Origin: a virus
DNA length: 36,459 nucleotides
Reading direction: 5' to 3' (one strand)
IMG/VR virus record: IMGVR_UViG_3300045284_000170
Coordinates: 1 to 36,459 of that record
Shown: positions 1-3,674 of the stretch, one piece after another
Position numbering within the stretch: the first letter of the stretch is position 1
Layout: every line of letters starts with the position of its first letter
The notes under the pieces: model-generated
The model's input: only the letters and a program-made list of their open reading frames with translations
Database searches by the model: none
Told to the model about the DNA's origin: nothing
Translations under genes and position numbers: made by a program

Positions 1-116
1 ACAGCGGTAGCTCCACACGAATACGCAACTCTGTGATCGTAAAGATGTTCTTTGATTCTTTCAACAAATTTACCATCAGTTACGTTCTGTCTCATTTGTT
101 GAAATCGTTCTTTCAT
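1..116 (-). CDS. Partial hypothetical protein, cut by left window edge
   Basis: An open frame starts at ATG 116 and runs off the window with no stop, giving 38 complete codons that begin MKERFQQMRQNVTDGKFVER. The start follows a purine-rich AGAGAG stretch. The visible residues are mostly charged and helical and I recognise no family. Upstream lies the same promoter-like motif that precedes the neighbouring small genes (240-265), separated from this start by a structured leader at 150-240, so it looks like the next member of the same cassette series. The stop, length and function lie outside the window. Reality of the gene is inferred from its start context and position, not from homology. Confidence 0.55.
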   Translation of the reverse strand, partial: MKERFQQMRQNVTDGKFVERIKEHLYDHRVAYSCGATA

Positions 117-144
117 GACTCTCTTTCTGGTAAGCAGGGACAAC

Positions 145-241
145 AAAAATGAGAGGACTAGGGATCACAGCCCATCGAAAACTGTGATTCAACGGGTAGC
201 AACTTATCTGGTGCTACACCTTCGTGTCTCGTTTCCTCTCA
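145..241 (-). ncRNA. Structured leader RNA or small RNA with intrinsic-terminator-like end (L0)
   Basis: Read on the minus strand directly after the TATAAT of the motif at 240-265. The first bases (TGAGAGGA, 234-241) are perfectly complementary to TCCTCTCA at 150-157, which is followed at once by five T (145-149). Between the arms are possible hairpins ACAC-GAAG-GTGT (216-227), GTAGCA/TGCTAC (196-217, overlapping the previous one by two bases) and a 7-bp ATCACAG/CTGTGAT stem (164-188). The layout resembles a closed multibranch RNA ending in a U-tract, placed about 30 nt before the start of the gene cut by the left edge. Pairing is visible in the sequence. Whether it is a free small RNA, an attenuator or only a leader is inference. 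Confidence 0.5.
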
Positions 242-265
242 TTATAAAACATGCGTTTTCTGCGA
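240..265 (-). promoter_or_regulatory. Promoter-like motif copy 1 (P0)
   Basis: Minus-strand reading is TCGCA, then 14 bases holding GCAT, then TATAATG. TATAAT is a perfect bacterial -10 box, but the conserved upstream box is TCGCA rather than TTGACA and sits 14 bp away, closer than a normal -35. It lies between the terminator of the 316-570 gene and the structured leader of the left-edge gene. Confidence 0.7.
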
Positions 266-269
266 GGAC

Positions 270-306
270 AAAAATGACAATAGGGAAAATCCTTGCGGAT
301 CTCCCC
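270..306 (-). terminator. Intrinsic terminator of the 316-570 gene
   Basis: Minus strand: a 10-bp stem (two arms at 297-306 and 283-292, including G-U pairs) closed by a GCAA tetraloop, followed by TATTGTCATTTTTG. It starts just past the stop codon of the 316-570 gene and ends against promoter motif copy 1, separating the two units. Confidence 0.6.
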
Positions 307-315
307 CATTCGGGA

Positions 316-570
316 TCAGTTCATCGAAGCGTGAGCTTCCTGTTCGAACTTCTCGAGCTCGAGCGCTTTCGCCTTCTCCTCCTTGCGACGAGCGCGGGCC
401 TCCTTGATGCCAACGACGACTCCCATGACTACGTACGGTGCGACGCAAATCACCGTAGTTACGGCAATCGCGGCAGCGCCGATCACGAGGTTGTCCTTGA
501 CGGTCAATTCGTCCGCCTTCTTGTCCCAAAGTCGGGTCGGGACGTCCGCGACGATTTCGGTCGTGTCCAT
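316..570 (-). CDS. Small single-pass membrane protein
   Basis: An 84-residue protein starting at MDTTEIVADVPTRLWD. I chose ATG 570 because the AGGAG at 576-580 is five bases away; the adjacent ATG at 573 is only two bases away. A polar N-terminus (about 27 residues) is followed by one long hydrophobic helix (about residues 28-56) and a highly charged Lys/Glu/Arg-rich C-terminal tail that is probably a cytoplasmic helix or coiled coil. No family recognised. It has its own promoter-like motif (599-624) and its own terminator (270-306). An exclusion or membrane-remodelling role would fit many small phage membrane proteins, but nothing in the sequence shows this. Confidence 0.75.
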   Translation of the reverse strand: MDTTEIVADVPTRLWDKKADELTVKDNLVIGAAAIAVTTVICVAPYVVMGVVVGIKEARARRKEEKAKALELEKFEQEAHASMN

Positions 571-598
571 CATTACTCCTTGTTCGGTGTGTTTGATT

Positions 599-624
599 CC
601 ATTATAAGCCATGTAAACCCTGCG
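599..624 (-). promoter_or_regulatory. Promoter-like motif copy 2 (P2)
   Basis: Minus strand: CCGCA, 14 bases containing TTTACAT, then TATAATGG. The TATAAT ends about 30 nt before the ATG at 570, leaving a short leader with a clear AAGGAG. It follows directly on the terminator of the upstream 679-858 gene. Confidence 0.7.
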
Positions 625-631
625 GACATAA

Positions 632-662
632 CAAAAAGGAAAGCCTTGTCAGGGCCTTCCTT
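632..662 (-). terminator. Intrinsic terminator of the 679-858 gene
   Basis: Minus strand: a 10-bp stem (AAGGAAGGCC against GGCTTTCCTT, one G-U pair) with a 7-base loop, followed by TTTTTG. It lies between the stop at 679 and promoter motif copy 2. Confidence 0.7.
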
Positions 663-678
663 CTTGGATCGATGACTA

Positions 679-858
679 CTACCGGTGTGTCCGAACGCGG
701 TAGTCGACTTGACGGGCGTAGGCACGGCGCCCCTGAGACGCACTTCGCGCATCGATCAGCTTCGCCACCGCAGTGACGGCGATTGATGCAACGAGAATGC
801 ACTCCAACGGGTGCTGGTTCCACGCTTGCTTCAGTCGAAACTTCCAGTCGTTATACAT
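679..858 (-). CDS. Small single-pass membrane protein
   Basis: A 59-residue protein beginning MYNDWKFRLKQAWNQHPLEC. I chose ATG 858 because GGAAGGAAG lies just upstream; a longer frame reaching 900 would start inside the TATAAT box. One hydrophobic helix (about residues 18-35) is followed by a basic tail rich in Arg, with the sequence QGRRAYARQVDYRVRTHR at the end. No family recognised. Its promoter-like motif is at 888-913 and its terminator at 632-662. It is similar in architecture, though not in sequence, to the neighbouring products at 316-570 and 1602-1826. Confidence 0.7.
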   Translation of the reverse strand: MYNDWKFRLKQAWNQHPLECILVASIAVTAVAKLIDARSASQGRRAYARQVDYRVRTHR

Positions 859-887
859 GACTTCCTTCCGTTCGTAGGGTTTCTCTC

Positions 888-913
888 CATTATAAAGCAT
901 GTAAAACGTGCGC
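888..913 (-). promoter_or_regulatory. Promoter-like motif copy 3 (P3)
   Basis: Minus strand: GCGCA, 14 bases containing TTTACAT, then TATAATGG, 30 nt before ATG 858. It begins only a few bases past the stop of the 916-1431 gene. No terminator is visible between them, so that upstream gene may read through. Confidence 0.7.
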
Positions 914-915
914 TG

Positions 916-1431
916 TCAGTCGTCCAGCTCGATTTGGATCTTCCTCGCAAGAGTGAGTTGCATCGTTCCTTTGACCTTCGAAAGTTCAACGGATCGAAGA
1001 TCGTAGACCATCTTTCCCTCTACAACTTCGACGTTTTCAACTCTCGCGTAAAAGCCCGCAACGTGGAGGTGTCTGCCGGGCAGAACATTGTCCGACAGAA
1101 CAAGATCGATGCGCCTTTTCTCTTCTGCCGCCGTCTCGACCTTTGCCGTCTCGATGTACTTTCCGTACAAGCGAAGGACCTTAGTGTCGTCCGTCTCGCT
1201 CATGGGCTCCGTACGAACCGTTGCCGTAACGCCTGGATTGTACTTCTCGAGACTTCCTTTGTCTGCGTTGATGTTGCCACGACCCTTGGGCTCGTTTTCC
1301 AGAATCGTCTTTCCGACGTAGTACTCTCCTGGATGAGCCTTCAAGAATGCCACAAACTTTGGCTTCCAGGCATTCTCATTCGGTGGTTTTGCGCTTCTAA
1401 TGGGCGGAGGATCTTTTCGTTCGAATTCCAT
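916..1431 (-). CDS. Hypothetical soluble protein, 171 residues
   Basis: The largest gene of the left-end cluster, starting MEFERKDPPPIRSAKPPNEN at ATG 1431 behind GAGGAGAGG. No signal peptide or membrane helix is visible. The composition is mixed alpha/beta and charged, with alternating hydrophobic stretches such as TKVLRLYGKYIE and MVYDLRSVELSKVKGTMQLT that suggest strands. I do not recognise a family or a catalytic motif. It is preceded by the structured leader at 1461-1529 and promoter motif copy 4, and is followed with no clear terminator by motif copy 3. Function unknown. Confidence 0.75.
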   Translation of the reverse strand: MEFERKDPPPIRSAKPPNENAWKPKFVAFLKAHPGEYYVGKTILENEPKGRGNINADKGSLEKYNPGVTATVRTEPMSETDDTKVLRLYGKYIETAKVETAAEEKRRIDLVLSDNVLPGRHLHVAGFYARVENVEVVEGKMVYDLRSVELSKVKGTMQLTLARKIQIELDD

Positions 1432-1460
1432 TACCTCTCCTCAATAGGTGATAAAAACAC

Positions 1461-1529
1461 AAAAAGAGAACTGGTCATACGCTGAAGGTGCCAATTCATT
1501 AGCTATCTTCAACACATGAGTGTTCTCTC
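1461..1529 (-). ncRNA. Long-hairpin leader RNA or small RNA (L4)
   Basis: On the minus strand the segment right after the TGTAAT of motif copy 4 folds into one extended hairpin: AGAGAAC (1522-1528) with GTTCTCT (1465-1471), a small internal loop, 12 consecutive pairs (CATGTGTTGAAG with CTTCAGCGTATG), another internal loop and a 5-bp stem closed by TGAA. A run of T from 1465 follows, then GTGTTTT. It lies entirely between the promoter-like motif and the ribosome binding site of the 171-residue protein gene. The fold is seen in the sequence; attenuation or release as a small RNA is inference. Confidence 0.55.
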
Positions 1530-1554
1530 ATTACAATACGTGTTTTTCCTGCGA
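1529..1554 (-). promoter_or_regulatory. Promoter-like motif copy 4 (P4)
   Basis: Minus strand: TTCGCA, spacer with ACACGT, then TTGTAATGAGAG. It is the TGTAAT variant of the motif. It lies 98 nt upstream of ATG 1431, with the structured leader between. Confidence 0.65.
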
Positions 1555-1560
1555 ATATGA

Positions 1561-1595
1561 CAAAGAGAGAAGCCGTGTAAATTTGGCTTCCCTCT
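1561..1595 (-). terminator. Terminator-like hairpin after the 1602-1826 gene
   Basis: Minus strand: an 11-bp stem (AGAGGGAAGCC with GGCTTCTCTCT, one mismatch-like G-U) and a 10-base loop, followed by TTGTCATATT. The U-tract is weak, but the position between the stop at 1602 and motif copy 4 matches the other units. Confidence 0.5.
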
Positions 1596-1601
1596 CCCAG
1601 A

Positions 1602-1826
1602 TCACTCCTTGGGCGGAGCGGTGATCACGGTGACGGTCTTCTTGGAGCGCCGGCCCTCGTTCCAGCTCTTGATCTTGTTGCCGATGAAGTAGCCCGTTGC
1701 ACCGATACCGATCACAGCAGCAGCCAGTACGGCTACCCCTGCAATGGTCAGTGTCGTTTGCTGCTCCACGGCAACCTTCTCAATCGCATCGACGATCGGG
1801 TCGGTCAATTCCTCAACTTCGGCCAT
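1602..1826 (-). CDS. Small single-pass membrane protein
   Basis: A 74-residue protein starting MAEVEELTDPIVDAIEKVAV. ATG 1826 is nine bases from GGAG at 1836-1839; a TTG at 1832 in frame is only three bases away and less likely. An acidic N-terminus of about 27 residues precedes one Ala/Gly/Ile-rich membrane helix (about 28-50), then a basic tail (NKIKSWNEGRRSKK) that would sit in the cytoplasm. No family recognised. Promoter motif copy 5 is 35 nt upstream and overlaps the stop codon of the preceding gene; a hairpin terminator follows at 1561-1595. Confidence 0.75.
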   Translation of the reverse strand: MAEVEELTDPIVDAIEKVAVEQQTTLTIAGVAVLAAAVIGIGATGYFIGNKIKSWNEGRRSKKTVTVITAPPKE

Positions 1827-1860
1827 TACCAATGTCTCCTTCGCTTGATGGATGTGTCTT

Positions 1861-1886
1861 CATTACAATGGATGTAAATCTTGCGA
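1861..1886 (-). promoter_or_regulatory. Promoter-like motif copy 5 (P5), overlapping the preceding stop codon
   Basis: Minus strand: TTCGCA, spacer with TTTACAT, then TTGTAATG. The TAA stop of the 1863-2138 gene is formed by the TAA inside TGTAAT, so the last codons of that gene are also this motif. It lies 35 nt upstream of ATG 1826. Confidence 0.65.
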
Positions 1887-2138
1887 AGTGCCCTCCTCCT
1901 CTTCTTCGAATATCATTTCAAACAGATCGCCAACAGTCAATGAAGGTGCATCCGGGTACTCGAGATGCTTACAAATCATCATTACCCGAGCTGCTTTCAT
2001 CAATGCAGCTATGAGATCGTCATACTCTTCTTCGTGCAATCCCAATCTGGACTGCATCATACGACCAACGCTCTGAACTGTGTGCCCAACTTCGTGCATT
2101 AGATTGTCGTAGTCCTCTACGTATGGTTCTTTAACCAC
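1863..2138 (-). CDS. Small acidic protein with HEVGH motif
   Basis: A 91-residue protein from GTG 2138, five bases after AGGAGG, beginning (M)VKEPYVEDYDNLMHEVGHTV. Residues 15-19 read HEVGH, the form of the HExxH zinc site of many metalloproteases. However, the protein is very short, no third ligand is obvious, and the hit may be chance. The rest is helical with a Glu-rich stretch (FEEEEEG) before the end. Its C-terminal codons overlap promoter motif copy 5. Upstream are a three-way-junction leader (2160-2215) and motif copy 6. Function unknown. Confidence 0.7.
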   Translation of the reverse strand: MVKEPYVEDYDNLMHEVGHTVQSVGRMMQSRLGLHEEEYDDLIAALMKAARVMMICKHLEYPDAPSLTVGDLFEMIFEEEEEGTSQDLHPL

Positions 2139-2159
2139 TGGTTCCTCCTGTTGGACAAC

Positions 2160-2215
2160 AAAAAAGAGGGTAAGCGTTTCTCTTGCGAGTTTCGCTAGAC
2201 CTTTCGATCTCCCTC
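2160..2215 (-). ncRNA. Three-way-junction leader RNA or small RNA with GNRA loops (L6)
   Basis: Minus strand, starting at the base after TATAAT: GAGGG pairs with CCCTC (2166-2170). Inside are AGATC-GAAA-GGTCT, then AGCG-AAA-CTC-GCAA-GAG-AAA-CGCT, a hairpin with a symmetric AAA/AAA internal loop. Six T follow (2160-2165). Nearly every base is either paired, in a GNRA tetraloop or in the A-rich internal loop. That economy is typical of a selected RNA structure. It lies between promoter motif copy 6 and the GTG of the HEVGH protein gene. Terminator, attenuator or small RNA roles are all possible. Confidence 0.6.
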
Positions 2216-2240
2216 ATTATAAAACGTGTTTTTTCTGCGA
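2215..2240 (-). promoter_or_regulatory. Promoter-like motif copy 6 (P6)
   Basis: Minus strand: CTCGCA, spacer with ACACGT, then TATAATGAGGG. The bases after TATAAT are the first arm of the structured RNA at 2160-2215. Confidence 0.7.
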
Positions 2241-2246
2241 GGTAGC

Positions 2247-2272
2247 AAAAGGAGAATCCTTGCGGACTCTCC
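2247..2272 (-). terminator. Intrinsic terminator of the 2279-2518 gene
   Basis: Minus strand: a 9-bp stem GGAGAGTCC / GGATTCTCC (one G-U pair) with a GCAA tetraloop, followed by TTTTGC. It is located six bases past the stop at 2279 and directly before motif copy 6. Confidence 0.7.
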
Positions 2273-2278
2273 GATTGA

Positions 2279-2518
2279 TTATTGGGAAGTTGCTTTTGAC
2301 ATCAGAGCATTTAGCTCACGTTGTGCTTTGTCAAACGACGCCACAATTTCTTTGTAAGTCTCGCTGCTCAAGGTATCTTTGTTTTCCTCAAGCCTTGCTC
2401 TTGCTTTGGCAAGTCGCTCAAGGGTTTCATTGATTTCTTGAATCGCAAGATCACGTAGAAATGCGGCGGTCATTTGTGCAATCACAACGTTTTCTACTGT
2501 CTCTTCGTTGTCGGGCAT
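2279..2518 (-). CDS. Small helical, probably coiled-coil protein
   Basis: A 79-residue protein starting MPDNEETVENVVIAQMTAAF. ATG 2518 was chosen because AAAGGAGGAA precedes it by a few bases; the longer frame to 2593 would run through the promoter-like motif. The body is rich in Ala, Leu, Glu, Lys and Arg with heptad-like spacing (EINETLERLAKARARLEENK) and predicts as two helices, perhaps a coiled-coil hairpin. No family recognised. Motif copy 7 lies so close that its TGTAAT is only 13 bases from the start codon, which would leave a very short 5' leader. Terminator at 2247-2272. Confidence 0.75.
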   Translation of the reverse strand: MPDNEETVENVVIAQMTAAFLRDLAIQEINETLERLAKARARLEENKDTLSSETYKEIVASFDKAQRELNALMSKATSQ

Positions 2519-2530
2519 TGTTCCTCCTTT

Positions 2531-2556
2531 CATTACAATGAATGTAAAATATGCGA
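2531..2556 (-). promoter_or_regulatory. Promoter-like motif copy 7 (P7), very close to start codon
   Basis: Minus strand: GTCGCA, spacer with TTTACAT, then TTGTAATG running straight into AAAGGAGG and ATG 2518. A usual start seven bases after the box would fall inside the ribosome binding site. This is one reason to suspect that initiation is closer to the box, or that the motif acts differently from a sigma-70 promoter. Confidence 0.6.
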
Positions 2557-2560
2557 CAAG

Positions 2561-2584
2561 AAGAAAGTCCTTGCAGACTCTCCT
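2561..2584 (-). terminator. Terminator-like hairpin of the 2599-2784 gene
   Basis: Minus strand: AGGAGAGTCT-GCAA-GGACTTTCTT, about 9-10 pairs with G-U pairs and a GCAA tetraloop, followed by CTTGTC. It has the same loop and similar arms as the terminators at 2247-2272 and 270-306. The U-tract is poor, so efficiency is uncertain. Confidence 0.5.
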
Positions 2585-2598
2585 CCCAACCATTGCGA

Positions 2599-2784
2599 TT
2601 ATCGGGGTGGCTTCTTGTAATTCTCAAGTCCCCAGAGGGCGGCATCCAGCTCATCTCCATCGAGTTGCAGAGTGATGACTAGAGCGTTGTTATTCGCTTG
2701 ACGAATTCGCTCGGCCACGTTCGGCGTATCGATGTGGAACTGGTAGTCGCCTCCGACGACTTTATTGTTTGTAAAACCAGCCAT
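2599..2784 (-). CDS. Small hypothetical soluble protein
   Basis: A 61-residue protein beginning MAGFTNNKVVGGDYQFHIDT at ATG 2784, with GAAAGGAAGG upstream. It ends ALWGLENYKKPPR. Alternating hydrophobic residues in the middle (NALVITLQLDGDELDAALWGL) suggest a strand followed by a helix. No membrane segment or known domain is visible. It has its own motif copy 8 (TATAAT 23 nt upstream of the start) and a terminator-like hairpin behind it. Function unknown. Confidence 0.7.
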   Translation of the reverse strand: MAGFTNNKVVGGDYQFHIDTPNVAERIRQANNNALVITLQLDGDELDAALWGLENYKKPPR

Positions 2785-2806
2785 AACCTTCCTTTCGTTG
2801 TTGGTT

Positions 2807-2832
2807 CATTATAATACGTGTTAAATATGCGA
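2807..2832 (-). promoter_or_regulatory. Promoter-like motif copy 8 (P8)
   Basis: Minus strand: TTCGCA, spacer with ACACGT, then TATAATGAACC. TATAAT ends 23 nt before ATG 2784. Confidence 0.7.
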
Positions 2833-3022
2833 ACCATTAAACAGAAATCTTCCCCCGGGAAATTTTTAACCCTAAAAACCCCTATTTCGTCTGAGACCCC
2901 TCTATTTCGCCTCCTAAGACGTTTCATATCATTCCTGGTCAAGTGTCCCAGCTACCTTCTAGAAATGCCTTAGAAAGGAACACAGAGGCCTCATAAAAAT
3001 ATAGGAAGTGTAAAAATAAAGC
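2833..3022 (-). other. Non-coding gap with a short direct repeat
   Basis: With the motif and terminator on either side, this is the longest stretch without a convincing gene (2785-3095). It contains an imperfect direct repeat on the minus strand, CGAAATAGAGGGG and CGAAATAGGGGT, separated by GTCTCAGA (about 2882-2917). A frame of 87 codons crosses it but lacks a ribosome binding site and overlaps motif copy 8 and the following gene. I see no RNA gene here. Confidence 0.4.
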
Positions 3023-3074
3023 AAAAACACAGGAACCATGTAAAACTCTCTGTGAGTCTCACACAATTCCTGTG
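3023..3074 (-). terminator. Strong 21-bp hairpin terminator, probable end of the structural operon
   Basis: Minus strand: CACAGGAATTGTGTGAGACTC pairs base for base with the arm ending GGTTCCTGTG (21 pairs, five of them G-U) around an ACAGA loop, then TTTTTGCTTTATTTTT. It follows the stop of the 3096-3398 gene by about 20 bases. It is the first good terminator downstream of the long head-tail gene series, so it probably ends both that transcript and the unit started by motif copy 9. Confidence 0.75.
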
Positions 3075-3095
3075 CTTTCGCTAGATTCGGGCGTT

Positions 3096-3398
3096 TTATG
3101 GCGATTTGAACTTCGGGACGAAGCCCAAGGCTTTCGACGCGACGACATGCACGTGCTCGTATCCAACAATGATCAGAACCTGCACCACACCTCCGACGAC
3201 GATCAGAACTGTGTCTGCACTGAATCGTGACCAAAAGCCTTTTGGTTCTAAGGCCTTCATCTGATACAGTTTGTTCAGTTCTTCTAATCGTTTCTCGAAG
3301 TCTGGGTGATTCGGACCATCGTTGTCTATGACGAGCAGTAACTTGTCAATCGGTTCGTCAAGCTTGGACGGGCGTCCCTTCAAGTACTTTTCGAACAC
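3096..3398 (-). CDS. Small single-pass membrane protein, phage-conserved type
   Basis: A 100-residue protein. I chose GTG 3398 ((V)FEKYLKGRPSKLDEPIDKL) because AGAAAGGA lies six bases upstream; the longer frame from 3449 would begin inside promoter motif copy 9. The N-terminal half is charged and helical, followed by one membrane segment (about residues 62-82) and a short tail ending GFVPKFKSP. The pattern of an FEKYL-GRPSKLDEPID start plus one helix resembles small proteins I have seen in actinobacteriophages, but no function is known to me. It sits between the late operon and the small-gene cluster and could be read from both. Confidence 0.7.
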   Translation of the reverse strand: MFEKYLKGRPSKLDEPIDKLLLVIDNDGPNHPDFEKRLEELNKLYQMKALEPKGFWSRFSADTVLIVVGGVVQVLIIVGYEHVHVVASKALGFVPKFKSP

Positions 3399-3419
3399 AA
3401 GACATCCTTTCTCTAGTCT

Positions 3420-3445
3420 CATTATAAAAGATGTAAAGCTTGCGT
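3420..3445 (-). promoter_or_regulatory. Promoter-like motif copy 9 (P9)
   Basis: Minus strand: AACGCA, spacer with TTTACAT, then TATAATGAGAC. It abuts the stop codon of the 3446-3673 gene and lies 22 nt upstream of GTG 3398. It is the first copy after the structural operon. Confidence 0.7.
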
Positions 3446-3673
3446 TCACTCATCAAATTCTTCATCAACAACTTTGAAGGTAATTATGTCCAGATCTTTG
3501 AGTTTGTATGGATCTTCGTCCATTTCCAACGAAAAGACTTGTTTTCCATCCTCAGATCGTTTAATCACTAGTTTGCCTTCGTGATACGTCTCACGATTAA
3601 GTTTCAAACCGACTATCACTCCAATGCCACACACAATAACCAAAAGTATGAATATAAGCAGAAACGAAGTCAT
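3446..3673 (-). CDS. Small N-anchored membrane protein at end of tail operon
   Basis: A 75-residue protein starting MTSFLLIFILLVIVCGIGVI at ATG 3673. The start lies one base past the TAG of the Gp37-like gene, and GGGGAG within the end of that gene serves as ribosome binding site, so the two are probably coupled. Residues 2-22 form a membrane anchor. The remainder (KLVIKRSEDGKQVFSLEMDEDPYKLKDLDIITFKV) looks like a small beta domain exposed on one face. Small proteins of this plan occur at the ends of phage tail operons, with unknown function. A role near the tail tip or lysis is only a guess. Confidence 0.75.
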   Translation of the reverse strand: MTSFLLIFILLVIVCGIGVIVGLKLNRETYHEGKLVIKRSEDGKQVFSLEMDEDPYKLKDLDIITFKVVDEEFDE

Positions 3674-3674
3674 A

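Noticed and set aside
145-241. tRNA gene in the left-end leader
   Set aside because: A 7-bp acceptor-like stem and TTCGA-containing loop are present, but the last arm is 7 bp with an 11-base loop, ten bases separate it from the closing stem, and the D-arm loop is only four bases. It does not fit a tRNA.
115-675. A 186-codon plus-strand frame at the left end
   Set aside because: It spans a terminator, two promoter motifs and the structured leader, and is antisense to a membrane protein gene with a clear start.
811-1485. A 224-codon plus-strand frame across the small-gene cluster
   Set aside because: It is antisense to two well-supported genes, crosses two promoter motifs and has no start context; every supported gene here is on the minus strand.
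2679-2942. An 87-codon Arg-rich frame in the gap before motif copy 8
   Set aside because: It has no ribosome binding site, crosses the promoter motif and runs into the 2599-2784 gene in another frame.
240-3445. Classical T7-type promoter identity for the nine motifs
   Set aside because: The TATA-G-purine end recalls such promoters, but the conserved block is longer than the usual 23 bases and the upstream half does not match known ones. A phage-type polymerase remains possible, not shown.
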